From Dryocosmus kuriphilus (taxonomy: Eukaryota > Arthropoda > Insecta > Hymenoptera > Cynipidae), in NCBI GenBank assembly GCA_038277395.1, contig CM076189.1:114064252-114128251 (forward strand): a DNA stretch of 64,000 nt, written 5' to 3'. Shown here piece by piece: positions 11,226-21,894 of the stretch (within the stretch, counting starts at the first letter, position 1; each line of letters begins with the position of its first letter). Below the pieces are notes generated by a model. That model saw nothing but the letters and a program-made list of their open reading frames with translations. It was not told where the DNA came from and ran no database searches. A program made the position numbers and the translations under genes.

Positions 11226-11560
11226 AGCGTTGCCACATAAACGAGGCGAGAACGTATAGCTGACACATATTTTAGAGGTGTGAACGTCATGGAGGCGTAA
11301 ACGTGCGTGGTTTATGTACGGGGATGGCGACACTAGCGCCAGTGATATACACTCAAACTAGTAGGCCGATGTAGTACATAAAGAACTGCCGAAGTCACCT
11401 CCGGACGCTTTTTCGCTAAATAACGTTAAATGCCATCTAGAATCCATTTACATTGAAAAACAGGCAAAACGTTCCCGCCTCCGATTTTGGAGGCGACAAC
11501 GTAATATATGAGGCGACTTCGCCTACTGTATATATATCTTGGAGGCGACAAAGTACAGTC
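11226..11560 (+). repeat. Cluster of GAGGCGxxxACGT-like motifs
   Basis: Variants of gaggcgacaacgta recur irregularly: gaggcgagaacgta, gaggtgtgaacgt, gaggcgtaaacgtg, gaggcgacaacgta, gaggcgacttcg and gaggcgacaaagta. Two face each other as an inverted pair, with acgttcccgcctcc and ggaggcgacaacgt on either side of a gatttt loop near 11,468-11,502. Confidence 0.55.
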
Positions 11561-11561
11561 T

Positions 11562-11565
<4 letters not shown>

Positions 11566-11625
<60 letters not shown>
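11566..11625. repeat. (TA)n microsatellite
   Basis: An uninterrupted run of about 30 TA dinucleotides. Any open frame through it is meaningless poly(Y-I). Confidence 0.95.
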
Positions 11626-11627
<2 letters not shown>

Positions 11628-11781
11628 TGAAATTGATTTATTAATCGTTTAGCATTGTGAGAGTATAACAGTAATTTAATAATTAACTTGTTCGACTTCC
11701 GTTTCCGGCGCTGATAGTGATGGGACCGGTGTGGGAATTTGAGCGATCGTTTTGACTTTGGAGGTGAATAAGAGTCGTGTG

Positions 11782-12915
11782 CCCTCCCTAGGGATCACAT
11801 GACCTTGTAGTTGGAGGGAGGGCTTAGGGGTCTAATCGGACGAGCGATCTGGAGTAGGTGAACCAGAGGGACCGTATCGTGAGATGCGGTTGCTCTGGGG
11901 AACTGGGGGTCTCTGGTCTGCGGGACCCTGACCAAGAAGCGATCCTTCCACGGGGTAATGGCAAAGCCTCCTGGAATATCGAGGGCGCGAGTCCTCATGC
12001 TCCCAAGCTAAGATGTGATCGCCGTGTCGAAAGCTGAATGGCACCAGTGTTTACCAAATCCTTGAATGTTCCGGTTTGCCCCCTCAATTGAGACGGGCAT
12101 GGCGGAGTTTAAAGGAGGTGTCGAAACGGAGACTTAGGGATACCAGGTCGAATCCCTTAGTATTCAGACCCTCTTCCTGTAAGCGGGGCTCTGCAGGGAG
12201 CAGTCCTTTAAAAGCCCAGCTTCTCACGTGGGGCCCAATATGGCGAACACAGAAAACACAAGTAATAAAATAAGGAACCCTCTCAGGGGACTTTATTTAT
12301 TTATTTAGTTAACCCATCGTTAAAAGGGGACGGCTCCAAAGGGTTCGGCTCCCAAGTAGCGAAGGAAAGAATTACCGGGCAGCCAGGGCTCCTCACAAAG
12401 GGTCTTGGAAAAGCGGACTTCATCCGGAGCAATTCCTCTTACCCGTCATGCAGGTAAAAGGAAAAAAAAAAAAGGGCTCCAAGGAGCGATCCTTGCAGGG
12501 GGTAATGGCAAAGCCTCCTGGAATACCGAGGGCGCGAGTCCTTATGCCTCACCTTTTAACCCATTGCCAAAAGGGGACGGCTCCTGAGGGAGCGGCAACG
12601 GCTCCTAAGGAAACGGCTCCAAAGGGGACTCCGGCTCTAGCTGGGCTTCGGAAACAGGTCCCTGGGAATCATTTCATTGAAACCGAGGAGGTCTCAACGC
12701 TGAACTTGGGCGACATACTGGGCTTTGTCAAGAGGTCTGGAATGGCCCAAGGGTAGCGGACCTATAACGGAACGGCACAATGGACTTAGAGTCTGAGCGC
12801 CAGGGGGAGGGGTTTTAATCGGTAGGAATCCGACACTACCCGAACATCTGGGTGTGTTATGCAAGATTTCCCCTCCTCCATCCAGGAGAAAAAAAAAAAG
12901 AAAAAAAAAAAAAAA
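11782..12915 (+). mobile_element. Nested poly(A) retroposon inside copy D
   Basis: The host-element word aagagtcgtgtg occurs on both sides (11,770-11,781 and 12,916-12,927), a 12-bp target-site duplication. The insert ends in an A-rich tail at about 12,889-12,915, so it arrived by target-primed reverse transcription in + orientation. It is GC-rich, unlike its surroundings. It carries an internal direct repeat: ggtaatggcaaagcctcctg occurs at both 11,957 and 12,501, with matching flanks. Its first bases, gccctccctagg, can pair with ggagggagggc about 30 bp on. No reverse transcriptase or known RNA was recognised. It may be a 5'-UTR-bearing truncated LINE or a large SINE. Confidence 0.8.
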
Positions 12916-13382
12916 AAGAGTCGTGTGGGGTAAAGAAAAAGTGTTGTGATTAGAGTTATGGCAGTTGGTATATGGGAGGAATGAGTGGAAATGTCTCGGA
13001 AGGTGGAAGAAGGGAAAAAGTGAGAAAAAGTGGTGCATGCTGAAGAGTGAGGTTATGTGTGAAGTTAGTAAGTTAGTTAGTTAGTTTGGTGGACAGAGAG
13101 TAGGGTAGTGAAGTTGTACGAGACTGGGTAGGCATATGGTGACGTAAGATCTGGTTATTGATAATTACTACTGCCTTTTTGTGTGGAAATAGTGCGATGG
13201 ATGATTAACCGGTGAGGGGCAGCAGAGCGGGAGGTTGATAAGTGGCGCGGGAGGCCAGTGGGTGAGGTAGGAGGTAGCAGGTCACAGGGTAACAGGCGGA
13301 TTACGAGGAGACCAAGGCAACAGAAAGCTAGAGGGCAATACGTGCCCGAATAAGGGAATTAGAGACTGAGACCCAGTGCTCA

Positions 13383-14460
13383 ATGAAAGAGGTGGTGAGC
13401 CGGGCAGGCGGGACTAGTGGTGGCGACGCAGAGGGGTTAGACTTTGGCAAGTCAATTGGTAAGGTGTTAAAGTCAAATAAGGCCATGGATAAGGCATTAG
13501 ATAAGACAAAGGACACAATGGAAAATATGATCCGAGAGTTAGAGAAGGTAGCGAGTAGAGGGATAGCGGAAGAGAAGGAACATGGGGGGGGGGAATAGAA
13601 AGGATAGTCATAAAGTTAAAAGAGAAATGGGAGAAATAGGAAAAGTGCTGGAAGAAAGAGAAAGAAAAAGTGTCGAAAAAGTTAGAGAGGATAGAGGAGG
13701 AACAGAAAAAAAAAGCAGGAAGAGGGAAGAAAGGTAATAAGGCAGGTAAAAGAGAGGGTACATAACTTAGAATGCAGAGCTGAACGTCAAGATAATCGTG
13801 AGGAAATAGGTAGAGGGGACTGGGAAGAGGGAGATATGAACTTGAGAGAGGAGAATGAGAGAATTAAAAGTGAGTACGTGGGTTAGAAAGGAAAAAGGAG
13901 GGGTTTCCAAGGGAAAATAAAAGGAGAAATTTATTTATAAAAGGAGTGCAAGTAGCGAGCGAAACGGGAAAGAAGGAGGTAGAGAAACTTTTGAACGACA
14001 TAGGAGCAAATGTCAGGGAGCAGGAAATAAAGGGGGTGGGCAACAAGACAGGAGGAAAAGCGAGGATGTATGTGGGAAGTCAATTGGAGAGGAGAGATAT
14101 ACTGAGGAAAAATAAGGTGCTAAGGGGAAGAAAAGAAAGAATTGATGAGGATACGACATGGAGGGAGAGAAGGAAAGGACGGTTAATAGGAGAGAGAGCT
14201 TGGGAGGAGAGGAGAAAAGGGAATAGAGTTGGGTTTGAGAGAGACAGGTTGTGGGTGAATGAGATGGCGTAGATATGGGACGAAGAGAGAGAGGAGTTGA
14301 AAATAGGTGAGCGGTTTCAAGGTGGAAGGGGAGCAGAGGTGAGTAAGAACAGAGTAGAAGCTCCGCGGTTTGCGAACGAGATAAGAGGAAGAATGTGGGG
14401 AGAAGCGAAAGAGAGTGCGAAAAGGGGATTGAAATATTTTTTTGGAATGTGCTAGGGATG
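13383..14460 (+). pseudogene. ORF1 protein of the LINE derivative, copy D (broken)
   Basis: Read across frames, this encodes a charged, coiled-coil-like N-terminal part (13,383-13,600, with KALDKTKDTMENMIRELEK). It is followed by a region rich in E and K and then an RRM-like nucleic-acid-binding segment at about 13,946-14,272 (KKEVEKLLNDIGANV, then KARMYV and a WRERRKGRL-type motif). The tail reaches the beginning of the endonuclease (FFGMC, a degenerate form of the FWNVLGMD seen in the copy at 62.8 kb). Stops and frameshifts interrupt it, for example near 13,600, 14,270 and 14,455. In the LINE family ORF1 coats the RNA. This copy is not functional. Confidence 0.65.
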
Positions 14461-14787
14461 GATAAAGAAATTGGAAAGGCTGAGAGGAAGAGCAGGTCAC
14501 ACAGGGTAGAGAAGAGCCAAAATGATTCGTATAAAGGCAAAAGAACAGTCAGTATAGACACGGATTAATGTACCATCAATAGAATGGAAAGGGCGAGAGG
14601 AAACGGAAGCCAAAGGTCTTGAGCGGCAGTGCGTTGATTTAGATTAGAGATTAAAAAGCTATGTACATATAGGATAAGGTAGAAATAAGTATTCGTAAAA
14701 TCTACGGTGGATGTAAAGATGTGATGGGTATGTAAAGACTCTCAAACCCGTAAAAGGGAGAGAGTATAAAGAAATAAACGAATAATT

Positions 14788-15069
14788 AATTTCTTCAGTT
14801 CCATCAACAATTTTGGCTTTATTTTATCTGCCATACCTTCTGACAAAATCAACTTCAATCAAAACGTAAAACGAAGAATCATTTACTTCTTAAAGAAATA
14901 ATATTGTTGAACACTTCCTCAAAGCTATTGAGGTAAAAAATGATTCCATTTTCCTTTCAGTGTTACATTATAGGACTTGAAACTTTTTATTTTTTACTAC
15001 TTTAATGAATTGTCCGATTTGTAAAAAAATTGCTAGTTTTAAATAATTATTTTCTACATTTTTTTTTAG
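14788..15069. other. AT-rich stretch before the 15-kb gene remnant
   Basis: No repeat recognised. It ends in a pyrimidine-rich tract and AG (about 15,055-15,069) that could serve as the splice acceptor for the following coding remnant. Confidence 0.4.
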
Positions 15070-16014
15070 GACGAGACTGAGTCAGATGATTTCAAAAAAG
15101 ATTTTGAAAATAACTTACGTCATCTTAGACATAATATTCATCCAAATAGAGTATCCTGTGGAACAGTGAGCAATGTTTCAAAAACATTTTTAGTATTCAA
15201 TGGGATTAATTACGAGGTCAGGAAGCTTTTGAAAGCGGTTTGTGCCTCTTTTAAAATATCAATTGGTTTGCATACATGGTCAAAGATTTGCACACCTGTT
15301 TGGAATTACCTGCAGGAACATGCATATGGGATACGACAAAGTTTGACCCGTGGATTTGCTCCTGCTAACCAATTCGTAGCCATTTCTTCAATAATAAAGA
15401 AACTGGATGCGCTTTCATCTATGTAAATGGTATGTTTAATATAAAGGTTTTAAAGAAAATTTTGTAATAAAATAAAAGATGGTGTTCTTGTTTTAAGATC
15501 GTCGCGTGGCAAGCTTTAATTTACATTCCATTCCATAGTGGAAAAAATAAGTTTGGAGTCATATACGCACATATTGCTTGTTTGTCTTCAAATATTGCAT
15601 CGCTCTTAGGGAGTATTCTCTTGTGTACTTTGATAACAGCAGAAGATATAAAACAGTGTTGTGATGAAAAGATTTTCAAAAGACTGATCGAGGAACTAAA
15701 TTATTTACAATCAACTGGAATTTCCGTTTTAGTTGATGGTCTTGCAACGCATTTTAAATTTCAAACAGTTTTTATTTTAGGCGATAACCTTGAGGAATCG
15801 TGAAAATTACCATTTAGACTTAAGTAAATCAGATGAAGGTAGTACGGGTATCAAACAAGAATGCGTTTTCAACAAATTAAACAATTTTCACATCACAGTT
15901 AATAAGTCGGTTGATTTTATGCATGACGTCCTTGAGGGCGTCTGCATATGTTATCCGTGTTACTTTATTCGAATTCATTATTTAAAAAAAAATTCTGCGT
16001 TAAATTATTTAAAT
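15070..16014 (+). pseudogene. Remnant of a transposon-derived protein gene, truncated by the gap
   Basis: Three coding pieces in different frames belong together. About 15,070-15,425 begins DETESDDFKKDFENNLRHL; 15,497-15,795 includes GVIYAHIACL and ends FILGDNLEES; 15,800-16,014 contains STGIKQECVFNKLNNFHI and SVDFMHDVLEGVC. I recognise this order (a GDNL motif, then a tGIk..c.fN.l..FHv..n..vDfMHD.lEGV block) from a large family of transposon-derived proteins, possibly Tnp2/EnSpm-like, common in fish and arthropods; its exact name I cannot give. Between GDNL and the STGIK block about 50-60 residues usual in the family seem missing. The stop at 15,424 and frame changes indicate decay, unless introns explain some of them. 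The 3' part is lost in the N gap. Confidence 0.55.
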
Positions 16015-16514
16015 NNNNNNNNNNNNNNNNNNNNNNNNNNNNNNNNNNNNNNNNNNNNNNNNNNNNNNNNNNNNNNNNNNNNNNNNNNNNNNNNNNNNNN
16101 NNNNNNNNNNNNNNNNNNNNNNNNNNNNNNNNNNNNNNNNNNNNNNNNNNNNNNNNNNNNNNNNNNNNNNNNNNNNNNNNNNNNNNNNNNNNNNNNNNNN
16201 NNNNNNNNNNNNNNNNNNNNNNNNNNNNNNNNNNNNNNNNNNNNNNNNNNNNNNNNNNNNNNNNNNNNNNNNNNNNNNNNNNNNNNNNNNNNNNNNNNNN
16301 NNNNNNNNNNNNNNNNNNNNNNNNNNNNNNNNNNNNNNNNNNNNNNNNNNNNNNNNNNNNNNNNNNNNNNNNNNNNNNNNNNNNNNNNNNNNNNNNNNNN
16401 NNNNNNNNNNNNNNNNNNNNNNNNNNNNNNNNNNNNNNNNNNNNNNNNNNNNNNNNNNNNNNNNNNNNNNNNNNNNNNNNNNNNNNNNNNNNNNNNNNNN
16501 NNNNNNNNNNNNNN
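16015..16514. other. Assembly gap of 500 N
   Basis: Exactly 500 unknown bases, so probably a scaffolding gap of arbitrary size. Open frames drawn across it are meaningless. Confidence 1.
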
Positions 16515-17045
16515 AGATCTACGGACTTGCTCTCCACCATTTTTTTAACAGACGCGTGGTTTTTTTTGAATTATTCGTGAAATATATTATGAAATATAAA
16601 GAAAACTACTCTTCAGCAAAACTATGCAAGGTATGAGAAAATATTAACAAGCAGAATTGTTTACATTGGAAAGAGCTACAAAATTTATTAGTGAAACTCG
16701 TCGTTTTAATCTTAAGAATCGAAATACTGCATTGTGAAAATTTGTAAAATCGCAGAAAAACTTTACCAATCTACAATGAGTGTTAAAAATTTGTAATTAT
16801 CGAGAGCGAAGCGCGAGTGTCATGATGAGAATGTATTCCTTGAGGGCGATATAGCGTTATGTAAAATAATTTCTTTTGTAGTTTTTAATTTCAAGATTTA
16901 TACGATCCATAAACACCGAGAGCGTAGCGTGAGGTAAATAACCTATCGAGCGCGAAGCGCGAGTGCCAAGAGACGCGCGCCCTGGGCGCGCTCGTACTTC
17001 GCGCGAAGTGCGGCGTGCGATGGGAATGCGCCCGCGAAGCTTGTA
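16515..17045 (+). repeat. Repeat R, third copy (right part)
   Basis: Aligns with about 3,110-3,650 of copy 2, including ttattcgtgaaatatattatg, two cgagcgcgaagcgcgag-type motifs (16,801-16,817 and 16,947-16,963) and the gcgcgctcgtacttcgcgcg word. It stops abruptly near 17,045, where the micro-exon array sequence begins. The left end is hidden in the gap. Confidence 0.8.
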
Positions 17046-17339
17046 GATTTTGTTCTTTATCTTTCGTTGGTTTCATTCGAAAGATTGTCACTTGTTGTTG
17101 TTAATCCTTTTTTATTATTAACTGTGTCGCAAATGAAAACCAAGACTTAGTATCTCTTAGTCCGAAGGTCAAAATTGTTTCCCCCAATCTGCCATAAAGT
17201 AGGAGAATACCTTTCTGTGAAATAAATAATGATGAGCAATCGAAAGCAAACATATGTTTTACGAACATATGGTACTTTTATTAAGTGGTTGGAAAGTGCC
17301 ATTATCTTCGCTGAAAGTTTCTAATATTTCTTCTTACAG

Positions 17340-17381
17340 AAGAAACTGTACCGGAGAATTCACCACCAAGTTCTCCGAGAG
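17340..17381 (+). CDS. Candidate micro-exon A1 (42 nt, phase 1-1)
   Basis: Preceded by the acceptor tatttcttcttacag and followed by the donor gtaatt. In phase 1 it reads ETVPENSPPSSPR plus the split glycine codon. Both ends leave the frame unchanged, so the exon can be included or skipped without a frameshift. The encoded peptide is proline/serine-rich and has no known domain. Confidence 0.55.
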
Positions 17382-17637
17382 GTAATTAAAATATTATTTA
17401 GAATAGAATCTAAATGATTAAAAGATTTTGAGTGATTTTAAGCACTCCAAGAAATTGAAAACAATTCAAAAGCATTCAAATGAGTTCAGCAGGGATTTCA
17501 AATAATGCAAGACGAATCTAATATGCATTGAAAATAATTCAAAGGAAGCGTATGTTTCGAAAGCGAGTGGCACTCTTTTTAAGTCGTTGGAATTCGCAAT
17601 TACCTTCGCTGAAAGTTTCCCATATTTCTTCTTACAG

Positions 17638-17700
17638 CACCAGCTGATCCAGGTAAACAACCAATTCAAGGACATACGCCAAACTACCCTACATTAAGTG
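17638..17700 (+). CDS. Candidate micro-exon B1 (63 nt, phase 1-1)
   Basis: Acceptor catatttcttcttacag, donor gtaatt. In phase 1 it reads PADPGKQPIQGHTPNYPTLS, with alanine and glycine codons split at the ends. It carries an internal CAG-GTAAAC at 17,650-17,658 that could act as a cryptic donor. It lies about 256 bp after exon A1, the usual A-to-B spacing. Confidence 0.55.
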
Positions 17701-19380
17701 GTAATTAAAAGACTATTTAGAATAAAATCTAAATGGTTCAATTAATAAATTAGATAGTCAACGAATTATTATTTTTCTATAAACTCTTTATCACAAAATT
17801 TTATATTTTCGCATAATTAAATTTACGAATTACACAACGGAATTAACGAATTAGCTATGTCCCCTAAATTCTGAACTCCCGCAATTGAAATTGCTGCAGT
17901 TTACAGTTTCAGAAATTAAAATTGACGAAAGTGAGTCTTTAATTATTTAATAGTCAGATATAAATACTATTTAAAGACTAATGAAAAAAAAATGATAAAA
18001 TAAATACCGATATAAAAATCGACAAAAAATAAGATTGTCGAAAACACAAATTAAGAAATTATAAAATTTATAAAATTTTAAGTAAAAAATATTTATTATC
18101 GAAGAATACAAATCCCCAATTATACAAATAACGAATTTAAAAATATCCAAGCATAAAGTTGACCCATTTATTACATCTACGAACTATACAATTAACAACT
18201 TACAAAACTAACGAAATATTACTTTGCTGTAGTTATTGTAAATTTCCGAAAATAAAATTATCGAATTACGAGATTAACGAAATTTAAAATAATAAGCTTT
18301 GGTTATGGAAAAATAAAATCCCCAATTATACAAATAAAGTATTTGAAAATATCTAAAATTAAAGTTTGCGTGCTTATTAAATTTACAACGTATACAATTT
18401 ACAATCGAGGAACTTATCGAATTTTTATTTTTATCAAGATTTGTTTAATTCCAGAAACTTAAAATTGCCGGATTACTCAATTTACGAAATATATAATAAA
18501 ATTAACAAATTAGCCATTTCGTGCTAGTTCTTAAATTAAGGAAATTTATAGTTGCTCAGATTTAAAGGTTCTGAAATTAGAATTGCTGAAAGTAAATATT
18601 TAATTACTTAACAATCCATAATACATATTATTTAGGACTCATGAAAAAAAAACAAAAAAATAAATACCGAATATAAAAATCAGCAAAACAGAAATTTGGC
18701 GAATACAAAAATCAGTGAATTATTATATTTACGAAATTTAAAATAACTAACTTTTTAGTATCGAAAAATAAAGTTCGCTGATTTATTTTTACGAATAACG
18801 AATTAGAAAATTAACGTAACTATCACTTCCTCCTAAATTCATAAGTTCCTAATTAAAAAATTGCTGAAATTTAAAGCTTCGAAAATTAAAACTGCATAAA
18901 ATAAATGTAAAGCTATTTTAATATTTAATTAAATATTTCAATAATTTTAAATTCCGTGCATTTAATAATTAGGAGAAAAAGAATAACTCTTTTATATCCT
19001 AATTCGTTAATTGTTCTTGCAAGTTTAATAAGTCGGCAAATTTTATGTTCGGATGTTTTTAGTTCGTCATTGGTATATTCGGTATTTATTTTTCTTTATT
19101 TTTCTTTAGTTCCAGTCGAATGTATTGTCAAATGTTCTTGTAAATCCTTTTTTCTTATCAATTATGAAACAAAGTTAAATCAAGAGTTAGTAAATATTTG
19201 TCCGAAGGGCAAAATTGTTTCCTCCATACTGCCATGACATAGGAGTAAAGCTTCCCATGAAATAAATAATAATAAGCAATCGAAAGCAAACATATGCTTT
19301 ACGAACTTATGGTACCTTCATTTGCTGGCTGGAAGCAACAATTATTTTCGTTGAAGAATTTCTTATGTTTCCACTTACCG

Positions 19381-19420
19381 GAAAAATTGTATCGCATAAT
19401 CCTCCTAAGTTCTCTTATTG
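19381..19420 (+). pseudogene. Decayed micro-exon A2
   Basis: Aligns with type-A exons (reads KIVSHNPPK), but the acceptor AG has become CG (cacttaccg) and the exon is 40 nt instead of 42, which shifts the frame. The donor gtgaat remains. Confidence 0.5.
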
Positions 19421-19655
19421 GTGAATTCAAAGTTGTTTACAATAAAATCTGAAAGACTCAAAGTTTTGACAATATGGCTTCCAAAAGTTCAAAGCAAGGA
19501 CTTTCAATATGGATTTAAAACAATTCAATACGAATCTAGTAAAAATTTTGGATAATTCAAAGCAAGCATATGTTTTAAGAGCGACTGGTACTCATATTAA
19601 CAGTTTGAAAAGTGCACATAAGTTCACTGAAAATTTCTTATATTTCTTCTTACAG

Positions 19656-19790
19656 CACAAACTGTGTCAAGGCTGCCGCTTATAAGAGTAGAACATATGA
19701 AAGATCTTATGACACCTTCTTCAGCACGCCCAGGTAATAAACCAGTTCATCATGCTTTGTATCTGAAGCCTTTATTAAATGCAACCTGGG
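19656..19790 (+). CDS. Candidate exon C (135 nt, phase 1-1, internal donor)
   Basis: Acceptor tatttcttcttacag, terminal donor gtaatt. It is fully open in phase 1 and reads QTVSRLPLIRVEHMKD, then LMTPSSARPGNKPVHH and ALYLKPLLNATW. An internal CAG-GTAATA at 19,731-19,738 would end the exon at 19,733, giving 78 nt. Both 78 and 135 are multiples of three, so either donor keeps phase. The second part (PGNKP) aligns with the PGKQP core of type-B exons, so C looks like a type-B exon with an N-terminal extension. Confidence 0.5.
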
Positions 19791-20045
19791 GTAATTAAAG
19801 AATCATTTAGAATAAAATTTAAAGGATTCAAAGATTTTGAGCGATTTAAAGCGTTCCAAGAAATTTAAAACAATTGAAATGAATTCAAGTGATTCCAGTA
19901 TGGATTAAAATTAATTCAATACGAATCTGACATAAATTGATAATAATTCAAGGCAAGCATATTTTTTAAGGCGTGTGTTAAATTCGTTATCTGGTTGGAA
20001 AGGGCAATGGGCTTCAATGAAAATTTCTTATATTTCTTCTTACAG

Positions 20046-20108
20046 CACCAGCTGACCCAGTTAAACAACCAGTTCAAGCACATGCACCAAATGAGCCGAA
20101 ATTAAGCC
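20046..20108 (+). CDS. Candidate micro-exon B2 (63 nt, phase 1-1)
   Basis: Acceptor tatttcttcttacag, donor gtaatt. It reads PADPVKQPVQAHAPNEPKLS and is clearly paralogous to B1 (PADPGKQPIQGHTPNYPTLS). The differences fall largely at second or first codon positions, and the length is unchanged. Confidence 0.55.
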
Positions 20109-20908
20109 GTAATTAGAATCTTATTTAGAATAAAATCTGAAACATTCAATTAATAAATTAGATAATAAACGAATTATTATTTTCCCATAAATCTTCTAAA
20201 TCCCGAAATTTTAAATTGTCGAATTATTAAATTTACATATTTCATAATGAATTTAAGGAATTACCCGTTTGCTTAAAATTCTTAAACTCTCTCAATTTAA
20301 AGTTGAAGAAATTAAAATAGCTTAAAATGTATATTTAATTATTTAAAATGAATAATCATTACTATTTAAAGACTAATGGAAAATAACGAAACAAATAAAT
20401 ACCGAGTACAAAAATCAACAAGAAAGGAAATTGTCTAAAATACAAGTTAAAGAATTATAAGATTTACAAAATTTGAAATAAAAAACTTCTAAATATCGAG
20501 AAATAAAGTCTGTGTATTTCCAAAAATTTCCTATTAACGAAAGTGTCACTTCCTATTAATTTTTAATTTCCTTAAATATAAAGTTGCAGAAGTTAAAAGT
20601 TTCTGAAACTAAAATTGGTGAAAGTAAATATACAATTATTTTATTATTTAATTCATTTATTTATTCGTACTCTCTCCTTTTTACGGGTTTGAGAGCCTTT
20701 AGAAAATCATTACATATGTTTACAATCCAATTCCTTAAACTATACTCTCCCTTATTGTTCTCTTACACTATTAGATACATATTTTCTTATCCTATTCTTA
20801 AAATTACTCTTAAATTTAAACGCTTGCGCCCGAGACCAGGACTTCCGTTTCCTCTTAACTTTGCCAATCTATAAATGGTAATTACTTTTTCGGTTCCACT
20901 TTATAATT

Positions 20909-21880
20909 TTAACATCTTTTTACTACATCATGAGACCTTTCCTTTCTCTTATCTCTTCCAGCTTCTTCATCCATCCTTCCGCCTGCACTCGCAATCAGAA
21001 TCTCTTTTACTCTCTCTTCCACACTCTTCCCTTCTCTTTCGTCTCCTGTAACTCTCTCTAACACATGCACCCATGTTTTCTGCTCATACGCAAATAATAT
21101 ACAATGATTCTCCTCCTCATTTATCCAGTACCTACACTCTCTTGAACCCTCTCCCATTCTAAATCTTATCACTCTGTTCCATTTACTCTCTTTCTTTATC
21201 CTTCCCAGATACTTTGTCTCTCCTTCCCACTTGACCATCCTGTGCCATCTGTTGTACCTCGAATCCAAGATTTTTCCCCATCCTTCCTCACCTTGTCTAG
21301 TCAGAATCTCTTCCTCTATTTCTTGCCACTCTCTACTCCACACATTCATACTCCATTCCCTCCGCCTTGCGTAACTTTCTCCCTTCCATTCCGACCGTCG
21401 TATCTTACCCCTTCTTTCTTTGTCTTCTATCTCCTTTAAACAGGCTTATGTTACCTTACTTAGCACCCCTTACTTACCACTCCTTATCTTTACATCAAAA
21501 TTCCATGCCCTTTTTAATTGCCTTACCACCATTTTTTCTCGGCCTAACTCTTCCCTCAGCATATAACCTGGACAGCTCCATCCTAACCACATGGCCCATC
21601 TCAGAAATCTCTCCTGCATGCTTTCTGCTATCTTATATTCCTTCCATCTCCATATTTCCGTTCCATTAGTTACCAGTGACCACACTGACATATCAAACAT
21701 CAACACTCTCATTCTCCAATTATCCTCGAACCTCCTCTTTCCTGTGCCACACATTTGGGCCATTACCTTGTTTCCACTTTCCAATATCTTTCTCACCTGC
21801 AGTTCGTTTCCTCCTTCTGTTTCGAACAAAAAGCCTAGGTAACAAAACCCTTCTACCAGTTCCACCACCTTGCCATTCAT
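20909..21880 (-). pseudogene. LINE A: region C-terminal to the reverse transcriptase
   Basis: Two overlapping frames continue the ORF2 protein. 21,880-21,470 has YLGFLFETEGG and KRRFEDNWRMRVLMFD, then WRWKEYKIAESMQERFLRWA and CPGYMLREELGRE. 21,349-20,909 has SRYNRWHRMVKW, FRMGEGSRECRYWINEEENH and WVHVLERV. This is the thumb and tail typical of the hymenopteran LINE group I recall. A frame change near 21,470 and divergence of the expected CCHC motif suggest it is dead. Confidence 0.6.
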
Positions 21881-21894
21881 CTTCCATTCATACT

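Larger units (their letters stand above)
11698..14787 (+). mobile_element. ORF1-only LINE derivative, copy D (interrupted)
   Basis: The element starts at tccgtttccggcgctgatag and ends after the 3' untranslated words ctcaaacccgtaaaag and ataaacgaa. Removing the nested insertion at 11,782-12,915 leaves about 1.96 kb, the same length as the copy at 34,200-36,163. It encodes the ORF1 RNA-binding region and the first residues of an endonuclease, then passes straight into the 3' UTR, so most of the endonuclease and all of the reverse transcriptase are absent. The copies at 34.2 and 62.5 kb share this structure. It probably depended on an autonomous relative, such as the element at 20.65-25.41 kb, for movement. 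Confidence 0.8.
17046..20650 (+). repeat. Micro-exon array, block 1 (two array units)
   Basis: This is the first stretch of an AT-rich tandem array of units of about 1.5-1.9 kb. A typical unit opens with tttcagcaactttaaattccg, followed by tcagtcgaaaattttgtcaa and aaattgtttcc. It then shows a CATATG inverted repeat, a type-A exon with its donor, about 250 bp of intron-like sequence, a type-B exon and an AT-rich tail full of aattaacgaatta words. Unit 1 carries exons at 17,340 and 17,638; unit 2, starting near 18,920, carries exons at 19,381, 19,656 and 20,046. The acceptor context tatttcttcttacag is nearly invariant. Units share enough sequence to be duplicates, but have diverged by substitutions and indels. 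Confidence 0.75.

Noticed and set aside
11453..11644. Open frame of 63 codons ending in alternating Y and I
   Set aside because: It is the (TA)n microsatellite read as protein.
14013..14561. 182-codon minus-strand frame inside copy D
   Set aside because: Same shadow effect. The coding strand of copy D is the + strand, where the ORF1 motifs lie.
15790..16580. Long open frames across 15.8-16.6 kb on both strands
   Set aside because: They run through 500 unknown bases and only look open because N codons are not stops.
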